DNA of 32,284 nucleotides, from NCBI GenBank assembly GCA_019155205.2, contig JAHNZQ020000227.1:702741-735024 (forward strand). Direction: 5' to 3'. Positions 1 through 9,152 of the stretch are shown here, one piece after another. The position numbers were made by a program, and so were the translations under genes. The DNA comes from Gracilaria vermiculophylla. Its lineage: Eukaryota; Rhodophyta; Florideophyceae; Gracilariales; Gracilariaceae. Numbering within the stretch: the first letter of the stretch is position 1; each line of letters opens with the position of its first letter. The notes beneath the pieces were generated by a model. The model had not been told where the DNA came from. It saw nothing but the letters and a program-made list of their open reading frames with translations, and ran no database searches.

Positions 1-147
1 ATGATTTTGAAACGGTTTTTGGACTTGAATTTATTTTTAATCTTGATCTTGTAGTCGTACAGTACCAAATTCACAATTTTTGTACTTGGACACCGACGTG
101 TTATGATTTTGAAACAGACTGTATGTTTTGAAACAGACTTTACTGGA
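1..147 (+). repeat. Dispersed AT-rich repeat, left copy
   Basis: The left edge carries three related motifs of the form TTTTGAAAC(G/A)G, near 5, 107 and 125; the first two are about 102 bp apart. A diverged copy of the whole block lies in inverted orientation at 30544-30670, sharing the TTTTGAAACGGTTTTT end, a central ACAGTAC stretch and a GAAACAGACT end. This is seen directly by eye alignment. The remainder up to the first gene (148-284) shows nothing recognisable. Confidence 0.55.
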
Positions 148-284
148 CTCCCGTTTTCAGAGCCATGAGTTCAGGCTCAAACTTAATCTTTGACTGATTC
201 ACGAATCACACCTTTACATATCCATCCTCTTCGAAGTTATTACTTCACGATTAGCTCGTCGCGGCTAATTTTGTGCGAATATTG

Positions 285-902
285 ATGAATAGCAAATATC
301 ATGCCAACGGTGCGCAGGCTTTCTTGTTCCCAATGCCAATCTTTGCATCAACTGGTTTGAGTACACCGCTTCCCCATGTGCAGGGACCTCGGCGGCATCT
401 CAGGCCGTTCCATACTCTTGGCCGCAGGAAGCGCTGTTGCGCGATGCCGTCAAAAACGAAACGGCATATAATACGGCTCATAACATCAGTAAGCGCAGTG
501 TCTAACCCGCCGAAGAGCTGGGAAACAGGAAAGGGCGCAGCTCTTTTGATTGTCGATCATGGCTCGAAAAGAGCGAAGGCAAACACGACCCTGGAAGACG
601 TGGCACAAACGCTACAAACTAGAACAAGTGTTCCAGTTTATTTCGCTCACATGGAGTTGGCTACACCTACAATAGCCGAAGGGATACAATCGTGCGTTGA
701 AAACGGTGCAAAGCACATCATTGTGGTGCCTTTCTTCCTTGCGCCAGGCAGACATGTTGCATCAGATATCCCGAAAATGGCCGCCGAAGCAGCGCAGGAA
801 TACCCTGGAGTATCATACGAAGTCAGGTCGCCGATCGGCACCCACCCCGGCATAATTGAGTTGATTCTCGATCGCGCAGGCTTATCCACGGATGACAGTT
901 AA
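285..902 (+). CDS. SIRB: CbiX/SirB-type sirohydrochlorin ferrochelatase, plastid
   Basis: Predicted 205-residue protein. The chelatase fold begins near residue 84. It contains DHGS with His92, and PFFLAPGRH with His157, the two active-site histidines expected in single-domain CbiX/SirB chelatases. The family inserts Fe2+ (or Co2+) into sirohydrochlorin, the last step of siroheme synthesis for nitrite and sulfite reductases, and acts in plastids of plants and algae. The first ~80 residues are basic, rich in hydroxylated residues and not part of the enzyme core, as expected for a transit peptide. I take the ATG at 285; an in-frame GTG at 273 would add four residues but is unlikely in a nuclear gene. 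It ends 90 bp from the convergent FKBP gene. The ferro- versus cobalto-chelatase choice rests on the plastid-like extension. Confidence 0.85.
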   Translation: MNSKYHANGAQAFLFPMPIFASTGLSTPLPHVQGPRRHLRPFHTLGRRKRCCAMPSKTKRHIIRLITSVSAVSNPPKSWETGKGAALLIVDHGSKRAKANTTLEDVAQTLQTRTSVPVYFAHMELATPTIAEGIQSCVENGAKHIIVVPFFLAPGRHVASDIPKMAAEAAQEYPGVSYEVRSPIGTHPGIIELILDRAGLSTDDS

Positions 903-992
903 GGGTGTCGGTCATCAAAATCTAATTCAAGATGCTGAGGTTATAGTAAACAAAGTCTTGAGATGCGGAACATGGCATCTTATAACGGAGGA

Positions 993-1748
993 TTACTTCT
1001 TCTTCTTGCCACCTTTTTTGCCACCCTTGTTCTTGTTCGCCAATTTCTCACGAATCGCTGCTGCGCGAGCAGCCTTTCGTTGCTTTTCTTCTTCTTTGCG
1101 CTGATCTTCTTCCTCTCGCCGCATTTGTGCAACTTCTCGATCACGACGGACCATTTCCAATCGACTCAAATCCTTCGTGGATGTATCCAGCTTGACAACT
1201 TTTTTGTGGGTAGCTCTGACATCCAGTACCTCGATAACAAATCTCAGATCTGAATCAGGTGGAATATCAGTTGCACCGTCCTTCCCGTACGCATACGGGG
1301 CACTGACTGTTAGCACAACATGCTCCCCAGCGCGAACTTCTCGTAGCCCTATCTCTAGTCCTCTGATGACAGTGGACTTTCCCGAGGGAGGAATGTCAAG
1401 CTGTACGATCATTGCGTAGTTTTGTTCCTTGCTCGAATCGAACTTTTCCCCCGTGGCTACCAGAGTACCTTCGTAATGCATTTCTACGAAAGGCTGTTCT
1501 TGGGATGGCTTTGGGTTATTTTCGACTGTGATCTTGCGCTCGAGAAGCACGCCGCGTTGGCCGTTTGTCAAATCTATGATGCCAGGCGCTAACGGGGGCA
1601 AATCAGGATTGGTATTGTCGTTGATATCTGGAAGGTCATCGATTGTAAGGTTTTCAGTGAACTCAAAGAGATCATCCAGGTCATCGTTTGGTGGCGGTCC
1701 AGCAGTAGGGGTGACGAAATCGTCATCGTCCCAGTTGCCGAGGTCCAT
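993..1748 (-). CDS. FKBP-type peptidyl-prolyl isomerase with charged C-terminal coil
   Basis: 251 residues. The N-terminal ~70 residues are acidic and probably disordered. One FKBP domain spans about residues 75-178: MHYEGTL, KFDSS, VIRGLE and YAYG match the FKBP12 pocket, with Tyr, Phe/Asp and the Val-Ile pair retained. The usual Trp at the base of the pocket (FKBP12 W59) is Leu here. The tail (about 190-251) is a highly charged coiled coil ending in a Lys/Gly-rich stretch, suggesting nucleic-acid or nuclear binding. Family activity is cis-trans isomerisation of prolyl bonds, and no signal peptide is visible, so a cytosolic or nuclear site is inferred. It is divergent from the gene at 2338, leaving 589 bp between the two starts. 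Convergent with SirB. Confidence 0.9.
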   Translation of the reverse strand: MDLGNWDDDDFVTPTAGPPPNDDLDDLFEFTENLTIDDLPDINDNTNPDLPPLAPGIIDLTNGQRGVLLERKITVENNPKPSQEQPFVEMHYEGTLVATGEKFDSSKEQNYAMIVQLDIPPSGKSTVIRGLEIGLREVRAGEHVVLTVSAPYAYGKDGATDIPPDSDLRFVIEVLDVRATHKKVVKLDTSTKDLSRLEMVRRDREVAQMRREEEDQRKEEEKQRKAARAAAIREKLANKNKGGKKGGKKKK

Positions 1749-2337
1749 TTGAACACTTTTTGAAGTTGAGCAGCCGTGTAAAGCAGCTGAGACAGAGTTC
1801 TATCGTGCACCGCCGGGCGGGGGGGGTGACTCGGAAGCGCTTTGGTACGATGAGAGAAAGAATGCGGAAGCCACACTTTGTTTCATATCAGACTGTGGGA
1901 GGCGAAACGGGGCTCAAGGGAACCGCAGCGACGACTTGGCGGAGGAGAACGGCGCAATACCAAACGCTAAAACGCGCGGCGCTTGAAACTCCGCAGGCGG
2001 TACAAATTGAAACATTAGCTGCCCTGCGAATGGCATTGCTGGTCGGCCATCGCTGTAAGCCCACTGCATACCGCGCTTGCGTAAATAACTGCCTTTTGGT
2101 TATTGTAATTGGCAATTGAATTACGCCTCATCCAACGGTCCAAAAGTATAACGGCTAGGAGCACGCCCGCTGGTGGCAGCCGCATCACCACCTCTGAGCG
2201 CATGCGTTCAAGCGCTTCGCGTACCGACATGGGCACCCCTCGAGCTACGTCCGCCAACGAACACCACTGCGCGGTCGAACCATCGAAGCTTCACTTGAGA
2301 CTAGTAGTCACCGCAGCGATACTCTGCACACGCAAAA
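1749..2337. promoter_or_regulatory. Divergent intergenic region between FKBP and KEN/D-box genes
   Basis: 589 bp between two genes that start outward, so it should contain both promoters. It has a short poly-G run near 1819-1827 but no convincing TATA box. Open frames on both strands here have no family resemblance. Confidence 0.4.
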
Positions 2338-2970
2338 ATGGAGAACGTCGCGCCTCAAGCACCACGGCCTGCATCCCGAACAAGGAAGCCGTTCGGTGAT
2401 CTGTCGCGTTCCGAAGGCAAGCTCGCGCTGCACGGTTCCAATCGTACGGCAACTCAAGCAAAGCGGCGCGCGTTGGGCGATATTACGAACAGGGCCGGTG
2501 AGCAGAACAACACTATCTCCGCGCAAAATGTCAAAAACGCGTCCACCACTTCATTCAAGCTGGGCGCAAATACCGCAATCAAGAGCAAGGCAATTTTCAA
2601 CACTTCCTCTCGCACTTTTGAAATTCCCACCGACAGCCATGGGGAGGTTCTTCATCCGGAGCTTATCCCAGCTCCCACCGCCGAAGTCCCGTACACACCC
2701 GTGCTGTTTGAAGAGGGTGAGCTGGAAAGTGCGCGCAAGAAACTAGAAGAACAAGCTGCCTTGGAGGATGATGAAACTTTCGACTTCATGGGAAAGCCGT
2801 ATGTGAGAACTGAGCTCAAGTTTCAGCACCATGTTGAGATGCCCTACGACCCACTCGAGATGATGAATGAAGCAGATGAGAGGGATTTGTTGGACATCAC
2901 CAACCTTGATTTGTTCAATCCGGATCAACTCATTCCAAAGGATGATTATTCAACGCTTGAACTGGCGTAA
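2338..2970 (+). CDS. KEN-box/D-box protein, candidate securin
   Basis: 210 residues, hydrophilic and apparently disordered. It starts with MEN and has a destruction-box-like RRALGDITN near residues 44-52, resembling the D-boxes of securins and mitotic cyclins. Near residues 167-173 it has PYDPLEM in an acidic context, recalling the PFNPLDFE segment of animal securin that contacts separase. No cyclin fold is present. Together these suggest an APC/C substrate, and securin is the best specific guess, though securins are poorly conserved so this is inference. The stop codon TAA overlaps a strong splice donor, GTAAGT at 2967-2972, and a good acceptor, CTATAG, ends at 3054. If this 88-bp intron is removed the protein ends with about ten other residues at 3085 instead of at 2970. 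Both endings are plausible. Confidence 0.55.
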   Translation: MENVAPQAPRPASRTRKPFGDLSRSEGKLALHGSNRTATQAKRRALGDITNRAGEQNNTISAQNVKNASTTSFKLGANTAIKSKAIFNTSSRTFEIPTDSHGEVLHPELIPAPTAEVPYTPVLFEEGELESARKKLEEQAALEDDETFDFMGKPYVRTELKFQHHVEMPYDPLEMMNEADERDLLDITNLDLFNPDQLIPKDDYSTLELA

Positions 2971-3085
2971 GTTCTAACGTACATCTGTAAAGCACCCGTG
3001 AACCACATTGCATAACAAGTGCTGGCAATCATTTAAACGCATCATTGTCTATAGACGAGAGATTCGAAGCTTGAATCGTATCTGA

Positions 3086-3556
3086 AGTCGGGAGACTGAG
3101 GGAGGTCCAACGAGGACAAAAGTGGTTTACCTATCGCGGCGAATGAGGTACAAGTATCTTATCGACACGCTGCCATCCCAAAACGATCAATTCTGGTTAC
3201 ACTCATCCCCATTTCAAGCACCACATTCGCGCGCAATGCACACCTATTTATGGAGAATAGCTGCATAGTAGTAAACTTGGGACGATTTCGCTTCTCATCG
3301 CTAGCGATATCAGTGCGTAACCTAAGGCTGTTTCCTATCCTGTATCGTAGGAAGCCTTGGGACAAGTTAACCGTTTCAAGCGTCTTTCGGTGACTCGCCA
3401 AGTGAACACATGGCATCGCTCCCGCGATGATTTTCCGTCCTGTTGTAGCTAGAAGATTTTACCAAAACAGTATCAGTCCAATTTCATCGTTACACTTTGC
3501 TCTTCGCTGAAAACAGTGGAAGCGGTATAAAACCACGACCCTTGTATGCACATACG
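3086..3556. other. Intergenic region, nothing recognised
   Basis: About 470 bp between convergent gene ends. Short open frames on the minus strand near 3159-3416 and 3490-3672 lack any family resemblance. It should contain the 3' ends of both flanking transcripts. Confidence 0.4.
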
Positions 3557-4957
3557 CTATACGTCTGACGAGCGCTCTTCCAACAGCAACATGCTGCTTG
3601 GAAACAGGCCAGCTTTTTCGATTGTAATGTCAGCATCTTCCGGATATCGGAAGCTCTTTCGAGGATAAGCAACTACTAAACATGCCACTTCTATATCAAC
3701 GCGATTCACTTCAGCCCAATCAAATACTTTTTCTAAAGCTTCATGTTTTTCAAAACGTCGGCCCACACGGTTGCCATCCGGTAGCCGAAGCACTAGACTC
3801 GCAATCCCGGGGCCTTTTTCCGGTTCGGCGCCCAACGACTCCCGTTTCCGTTCTCTTCTTATCTCCAATTCTTCTCGTCGTCTCTGCTCTTTTTGTACCT
3901 TCTCTACCTGCTCTGCTGCTTGTCGTTCAGCCCGTCGGTCAGCCTCTAAAGCTGCGGCGTATTCAGCGTCCTGTTGCTCACGAAGTAGGCGTGCACTCTC
4001 GCGTTCCACGCGTTCTTGTCGAATGGTGTTCAGTATCGGGGCATGTCGCTCTAAGACGCGTGTGATCCAGGCTACAGTGGCTTGAGGGCCGCCAACGAGC
4101 GCGGAAGAGCCGGCGCGAATGGAAAGAACGGTTCCATAGTTGGCACGTGATAACTCAGACGACACACGAGACGGCGCCGCCACAATAGCCAGGAACGGGA
4201 GCGCAGGAGCACGCAGGGCGCTATGCACAGCCGCAGCGTCTCGTTGCGTAACTGATCCGGCCCATGCAAGCATCGATTCATCTACAGTGCTTATAAACGA
4301 GCGGTCGGAGATGATATGGCGCACAAATGCAGGAGTGAGTCTGTGGGATTCGGAATGGATGTAGACAAGAAGAAATTTGAGCTGCGCATGGGCGCTGTGC
4401 AGCGCTTGCAAGTAGGAGGTTGCCATGAATGAAGGGTGCTGAACGCCGTACTTTTCATTGAAAAAGTTTAAAAAGCGGTGGGTGGGAGTTGCTCCCGGAG
4501 CAGCCTCAATGTAGCGAGCAGGACCGCCGAGAGCATTGAGCACGGAGTTTGTTAGTTTGGTGAGGAAAGACCACACGAAACGGAATGGCGAGAGGAGGGC
4601 GAGAAGCCATCGCGGTGTGGAAGGAGTGTTGGCGACGGCAACCGTGGTGGTGCTTGAAGGTGGGGAATGAGGAGTGACGTCTCGAGAAAAAGAAACGGGA
4701 GTTGGCGATGGATCAGACGGAGGCTCGGGCCCGTCGAAGAAAGCAGAAGCAGCACGGTCAAGATCCCATTCGTGAGCGCGGAGGAGCCGCAGGGCCTCCT
4801 CGTCCGTCTGGATGGAAGTAGCGGCGCGTAGCGTTGCGATGGCCTCCGCGCGCTGTTCTTCCGGCGGTTCTGGGACAGTCATGGTGCGACGAAGGTGAAG
4901 CGGCGGAGTGCGGAGAGGGGACACGCGTTGTTGTGAACGCTGCGTTTGGGGCGCCAT
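3557..4957 (-). CDS. FAF2/UBXD8-like UBX-domain protein
   Basis: 466 residues from the ATG at 4957. An in-frame GTG at 5032 is rejected; a second ATG at 4882 is possible. Domain order: UBA-like helices (about 36-74), a hydrophobic hairpin with WLLALLSPFRFVW (about 117-142), a thioredoxin-like UAS domain (about 165-310), a long charged coiled coil (about 312-375) and a UBX domain (about 385-462) with RLPDGNR and the YPRKSF loop that replaces the usual FPR. This is the full architecture of FAF2/UBXD8 and yeast Ubx2-like proteins, which sit in the ER or lipid-droplet membrane by the hairpin, bind ubiquitinated cargo through UBA, and recruit Cdc48/p97 through UBX for ER-associated degradation. 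Divergent from the SCY1-like gene. Confidence 0.88.
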   Translation of the reverse strand: MAPQTQRSQQRVSPLRTPPLHLRRTMTVPEPPEEQRAEAIATLRAATSIQTDEEALRLLRAHEWDLDRAASAFFDGPEPPSDPSPTPVSFSRDVTPHSPPSSTTTVAVANTPSTPRWLLALLSPFRFVWSFLTKLTNSVLNALGGPARYIEAAPGATPTHRFLNFFNEKYGVQHPSFMATSYLQALHSAHAQLKFLLVYIHSESHRLTPAFVRHIISDRSFISTVDESMLAWAGSVTQRDAAAVHSALRAPALPFLAIVAAPSRVSSELSRANYGTVLSIRAGSSALVGGPQATVAWITRVLERHAPILNTIRQERVERESARLLREQQDAEYAAALEADRRAERQAAEQVEKVQKEQRRREELEIRRERKRESLGAEPEKGPGIASLVLRLPDGNRVGRRFEKHEALEKVFDWAEVNRVDIEVACLVVAYPRKSFRYPEDADITIEKAGLFPSSMLLLEERSSDV

Positions 4958-5274
4958 AGCGGCTGTCGAGCGTTCATGTCTGTGCCCGTTTACACCCTCC
5001 ACGGCTAATGGCAGCCAATCGCACAGCAGCACTGCTTACAGTTGAATGGTTGTCGAGCAAACCTGCCGTCTCCGCGACCTAGTGACACACGGATACACTG
5101 CGGCAGCTGTGAACGAGCAGAAAGCGTGTTGTAGACCAAGGCGCCCAACTCTTTTTCTCCGCCCCACTCCGCCCCCCCACCGCGGTCGTCACATCTACCA
5201 GCCTTTTCTCCGTTCTTCGTAAAGCTTCCCAGCAAAGAGGGAGGAGCCTGCTGTGAGCGCATTTCTCTGAAACT
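4958..5274. promoter_or_regulatory. Bidirectional promoter region, UBX gene / SCY1-like gene
   Basis: 317 bp between two divergent ATGs. It has a pyrimidine-rich stretch near 5150-5185 and no clear TATA box. The arrangement implies shared or back-to-back promoters. Confidence 0.5.
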
Positions 5275-7821
5275 ATGCAGTACTTCCAGAAGCTCATTCA
5301 GAAGGACCTCGGATTCACATACAGCCTAACCGACCCCATCGTCAGCCATGACCGAGCTGAGATATGGGCGTTTCACCGCGGCAAATCAAAAGAATCAGGC
5401 GACAGCGCGCTTGTTCTGCACTATGACGCCGCCAATTCTCGCCCTGGCCACGCTCAGAAGCAGGGTCTGGCTAAAACCGGCTTAATGCGCCTAAAGACCC
5501 TACGCCATCCCGATGTGCTAAAGTACATCACCTCCGTTGAGGGCAGCGACGGAACAACGTACATTGCGGTGGAAGACTCTACACCACTGGCAACTATTCT
5601 TGCCAACTCTCCTGCAAAGCTCGATCGCGAATCCGTTCAGTGGGGCCTCTTCACCATTTCACGCGCGCTTGGGTTTCTTCATTCGTCCGGCCTCATCCAT
5701 GGCCGTTTGAACGCATCAACTGTATTTGTGACGCCCACCGGTGACTGGAAACTTGGCGGATTAGAATGCGTAACTCAGCATGCACAAGCCGCGACGTTAT
5801 CTCACCACGCGGCATCTTTGCAAGATCCTTCTTACATGAGTCCAGAATTCAGTAGCGGCCATTGGTCTTCCGTGGCGGCAGGTGCTCCATCAGCCGTCGA
5901 CTCGTGGGCTCTCGGCTGCCTCATGTATCACGCCCATGCCGGGTCGCTAACAGCGCCGGAGCAGCTGCAAAATATTTCGGCGCTGCCAAAGGCGTTGCTG
6001 AGCGCGTACCAGAAACTGCTTGCGTCTAATGCATCAGGCCGAGCGCCGGCAGGGCAGCTCGTCAACCACCCGTACTTGAAGCAGTCCAAATTTGTTGAGC
6101 TCAACCTGTTTGTGGAGAGCATTGCGTTGAAGGGGCAGTTGGAGAAAGAAGCGTTTCTGTCCAAGCTGCCGAGTTTGATGGATAGGCTTCCGGACGGGTT
6201 TTGCACATTCAAGGTTCTTCCTATGCTTTCGCAGAGCATTGAATGTGGGGCGGGTGCGTCGTCGGCGTTTGCATGCATCGTGAAAATGAAGGATCGGCTG
6301 AGTGTGACGGACTTTTCGAAATTCGTTGTAAACAAATACGCTACCGGGTGGTTTGCAAATCAACAGATAGACTGCGGGTTGAAGGTGGAGCTGTACAACA
6401 AGCTAGCAATGTTTGTGGAGCATCTGGACGACTCATCTGTGAACGGGACGATATTCACATCCATGTGTTCAGCGTTTCAGGACATGCAATCGCCGGCGCT
6501 ACGCGATGCTGCTGTGAAGTCTGTGCTGGTGATTTCGGAGCGGCTGTACGACAAGAACTTGAACTCTGTGCTCATGTCGCACTTTGCGCGACTGCAGGTG
6601 GACCCGGAGCCTGCGATTCGCACCAACACGACTGTTTGCCTGGGAAAGGTTGCCGGGCGTCTGAGCAGCGCAGCGCGCAACAAGGTGCTGGCGGCGGCGT
6701 TCCTGCGCTCGCTCAAGGACCCTTTTCCTCACGCTCGCTCCGCCGGCATGAACGGCATCTCGGCTTGCTCGGAGTACTTTTCGGCAAAGGACATGGCGAC
6801 GCGACTGCTGCCGTGCATCGTGACGCTGCTGGTGGACGCGTGCGGTGAGGTGAGGTCGGCGGCGTTCAAGGTGGTGGCGGACTTTGAGCAGAGACTGTTG
6901 CGGAAGCACGAGGAGACGCTGCGGGCGGAGGCGGGCGCAGAGGCGACGAGCGCAGAGGCGACGGGGGCGGCGGCGGCGGCGGCGGCGGCAAGCGGGGCAA
7001 AGGGGCGTTCAAACTCGGGGTGGGCGTCGACCGGGTGGGGGCTGAGCTCTTTTTCGTCGATGGCTGCGGCGCTGGTGACGACGAAAGGCGACGCGGCGCA
7101 TGAGGCCAACAAGGCAAGTGGAATATGCAGCGAAGACTTGAAGAGGGGCCGTGCGGCGGGCAGTGTGGGCAGTGTGGGCAGTGTGGGCAGCAGACGGAGT
7201 GGTGATGCGGTGACGAGCAGTGCGGGTGCGCAACGTGGGTGGGGCAGCGCAAACGGGGGCGGCAGTGGGGCGCCCGCTGCCTTTTCCAGCACTCCGCTGC
7301 ACGTGGGAGGAAGAAGTGCGGGTGCAGGTGGGGGCGCTGCAGGTGGGGGCGCTGCAGGTGGGGGCGCTGCAGGTGGGGGCGCCGCAGCGGGGGGCGGGTT
7401 TGGCAGCATGGGCGATGGGCGAGGGAGTGCGGACGGTGTGGGTGAGGATGAGGACGCAGACGGGTGGGGCGACATGGACATTAAATCGGAGCGGAGCGCA
7501 GCGGACGACGATGAAGAGATGTTTATTAGCATGATGGGGAAACCGAAAACAGGTGCGGCGGCGCCGAAAGGGGTGGTGGCACACAGCGTGGGCAACAGCA
7601 GCGGCGCAAAGGGCGGCGGAGGGGACAAGGGCGTGTGGGACTTGGGGGCGCCAAACGTGAGGCGCCCCAAGGCGAGTTCGACGGCGCGCTCGGGGTCGGC
7701 GCTCCACGGTGCAGCGGCGGTGAGGAGGGCCAAGAAGAGCGTGGGCAACGAAGACTGGGAGGCGCTGCTGGGCGGGCGCACGGCCAAGCGGCGAGCGGGC
7801 GGGCGCAGCGGGGCGCGGTAG
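5275..7821 (+). CDS. SCYL1: SCY1-like (SCYL1) pseudokinase with HEAT repeats
   Basis: 848 residues. Pseudokinase domain about 15-270: the beta-3 VAIK lysine site is replaced (ALVLHY, about 45-50), HRD is HGR (142-144) and DFG is replaced in GDWKLGGLE (156-164), the hallmark SCY1 family sequence. APE-like MSPE is at 188-191. HEAT-type helices follow, clearest at about 430-540. Family members bind COPI coats and act in Golgi-ER traffic and tRNA export; catalysis is not expected. From about residue 550 the protein is Gly/Ala/Ser low complexity, including a tandem AAGGG block coded by 15-bp repeats at about 7322-7385, then conserved acidic-aromatic islands such as DDEEMFISMMGKP. The C-terminus RSGAR is basic but is not the RKLD COPI motif of animals. 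Codon composition becomes far more GC-rich along the gene, marking the left edge of the GC island. Confidence 0.92.
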   Translation: MQYFQKLIQKDLGFTYSLTDPIVSHDRAEIWAFHRGKSKESGDSALVLHYDAANSRPGHAQKQGLAKTGLMRLKTLRHPDVLKYITSVEGSDGTTYIAVEDSTPLATILANSPAKLDRESVQWGLFTISRALGFLHSSGLIHGRLNASTVFVTPTGDWKLGGLECVTQHAQAATLSHHAASLQDPSYMSPEFSSGHWSSVAAGAPSAVDSWALGCLMYHAHAGSLTAPEQLQNISALPKALLSAYQKLLASNASGRAPAGQLVNHPYLKQSKFVELNLFVESIALKGQLEKEAFLSKLPSLMDRLPDGFCTFKVLPMLSQSIECGAGASSAFACIVKMKDRLSVTDFSKFVVNKYATGWFANQQIDCGLKVELYNKLAMFVEHLDDSSVNGTIFTSMCSAFQDMQSPALRDAAVKSVLVISERLYDKNLNSVLMSHFARLQVDPEPAIRTNTTVCLGKVAGRLSSAARNKVLAAAFLRSLKDPFPHARSAGMNGISACSEYFSAKDMATRLLPCIVTLLVDACGEVRSAAFKVVADFEQRLLRKHEETLRAEAGAEATSAEATGAAAAAAAASGAKGRSNSGWASTGWGLSSFSSMAAALVTTKGDAAHEANKASGICSEDLKRGRAAGSVGSVGSVGSRRSGDAVTSSAGAQRGWGSANGGGSGAPAAFSSTPLHVGGRSAGAGGGAAGGGAAGGGAAGGGAAAGGGFGSMGDGRGSADGVGEDEDADGWGDMDIKSERSAADDDEEMFISMMGKPKTGAAAPKGVVAHSVGNSSGAKGGGGDKGVWDLGAPNVRRPKASSTARSGSALHGAAAVRRAKKSVGNEDWEALLGGRTAKRRAGGRSGAR
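7159..7191 (+). repeat. 9-bp tandem repeat in SCY1-like coding sequence
   Basis: About three and a half copies of GTGGGCAGT-type units code for a Gly-Ser-Val run. In frame, so likely tolerated in the disordered tail. Confidence 0.75.
7322..7385 (+). repeat. 15-bp minisatellite in SCY1-like coding sequence
   Basis: Four copies of GCAGGTGGGGGCGCT in frame, coding for repeated Ala-Gly-Gly-Gly-Ala. The copies are nearly identical, which suggests recent expansion. Confidence 0.85.
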
Positions 7822-7849
7822 GCGGCGCGGCCGCCGTTCAAAAACGGTG

Positions 7850-7866
7850 AATAAAAGAATAATAAA
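7850..7866 (+). terminator. Two polyadenylation signals AATAAA
   Basis: AATAAA occurs at 7850-7855 and 7861-7866, 28 and 39 bp after the SCY1-like stop codon. They are AT-rich islands in an otherwise GC-rich stretch, so they stand out. Confidence 0.75.
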
Positions 7867-8380
7867 GTGCTCACTTTTTGATGTGCATTGCGTCACGCGC
7901 ACGGGCGCAGGCGCATCGCGTGTGCCGCAGCACGATGCAGTTGTGCTGTGTTGTTTTGCACGGTGCCACTGCTTGCGCTTACAGCGATGAATTGTCTTAC
8001 AGTGTTTGCTGGCCTTCACACGTGGCGCACAGCTTGTGCTCTTACAGCAATGAATTGGGCAATGACAGCTTATTTACAGTGCGCCATTACATGAACGAAT
8101 CGTTGGCCGCTCTCTCGTCAGCCTTCAACGTGCGCAACGCGATGGAGCGCGCACACTATGGCGCCGAGCCGTGCGTGTGCCACACGAGCACAGGCGCGGC
8201 GCGGCGCTGCCATCGCCATGGGCGCAGCGACCGAGAAAGCGCCCAAGTGCGCAAGGGCGCTCCACGCTGGAGCACCAGCCACAGACGGTAAACATGCGCC
8301 GGTAGCGTCATTGCCCTCCCCCTGCCGCCGCTCGCCGAAAGGCTCCACGTGCTGCGTGCTTTTCTGCTCGAGCCGTGTGT

Positions 8381-8427
8381 GGCGCATTGGCGCATTGGCG
8401 CGTTGGCGCGTTGGCGCGTTGGCGCAG
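8381..8427. repeat. 9-bp tandem repeat, TTGGCGC(A/G)T type
   Basis: Five consecutive GGCGC(A/G)TT G units differing at one position. Confidence 0.8.
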
Positions 8428-8939
8428 CTGCCAGCTGCTAGAGCTCGCACTTTAGAGTGCGCGCAGTAAAGCATGTCAACAGCGCTTTCTGCGCAGCAGC
8501 CGTCATTGAATGCGCAACAAAAGGGAAGCGCCTCACGCTGCTGACATGGCGGACCGCCACGCCGTGACGGCCGATGATACGCGCAGCACCCGCGCCATGT
8601 GCACCTCATACACCCGCAACACAGCATCGTCATAGTGAACGCGCCAATGGAGCGCCCCACACTGCCACAGTGCCGCTGCATATGCTGCGCGCCGACCACT
8701 TGCAAACGCGTTGCGCCATTTGGTCGACGTGTGCCAATGCGCCCGCTTGCATCGTCCTTTGCGTGCAAACCAACAAACTCGTCTTTGCCGCCGTCGCCAC
8801 GCAGTTGCACCCTCCCCTCCCCCCCGCCCGCACCGCCCGCTCACCAAAACGCCGCGCCCTCACTCAACGTACCGCGCGCCCCCGTGCAACAGCTGGCGCC
8901 GCCGCCAAACCGTTGCGCCCCGCCCCGCCACCGCCGCTT

Positions 8940-8985
8940 ACACCGCACCGCACCGCCCCGCCCCGCCCCGCCCCGCGCCGTGTGC
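8940..8985. repeat. CCCCG/CACCG short tandem array
   Basis: CGCAC units followed by five-base CCCCG units. Low-complexity C-rich strand. Confidence 0.65.
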
Positions 8986-9002
8986 TGAATTTGAATGGAG
9001 TG

Positions 9003-9092
9003 CCCCGTTTCACCACAACGCCCCGTTTCACCAGAGCGCCCCGTTTCACGAGAGCGCCCCGTTTCACGAGAGCGCCCCGTTTCACGAGAGCC
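9003..9092. repeat. 18-bp minisatellite, five copies
   Basis: Five back-to-back 18-bp units of the form CCCCGTTTCACGAGAGCG. The first two copies differ at 2-4 positions and the last three are almost identical. The period is a multiple of three, so any frame through it reads as a six-residue repeat, but no gene is evident. No unique spacers, so not a CRISPR. Confidence 0.9.
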
Positions 9093-9130
9093 CCCCGCCG
9101 CCGCGCCGCGCAGTTTGGTCGCGGCCGCCG

Positions 9131-9152
9131 GCGCGCGCGCGCGCGCGCGCGC
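9131..9152. repeat. (GC)n dinucleotide tract
   Basis: Alternating GC over about 22 bp, a sequence able to adopt Z-DNA. A similar tract lies at 9300-9320. Confidence 0.8.

Noticed and set aside
1760..2119. Open frames in the FKBP/KEN-box intergenic region
   Set aside because: Lack ATG in good context or any family resemblance.
4958..5032. N-terminal extension of the UBX protein from a GTG
   Set aside because: Nuclear genes use ATG; the extension adds nothing recognisable. The same reasoning removed TTG/GTG starts at 273, 12497, 23391, 25961, 28641 and 31162.
8118..8810. 230-codon minus-strand frame
   Set aside because: No family motif; composition is explained by GC-rich repeats, and it has several overlapping rivals.
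9003..9092. CRISPR-like array
   Set aside because: Units are directly adjacent with no spacers; a minisatellite.
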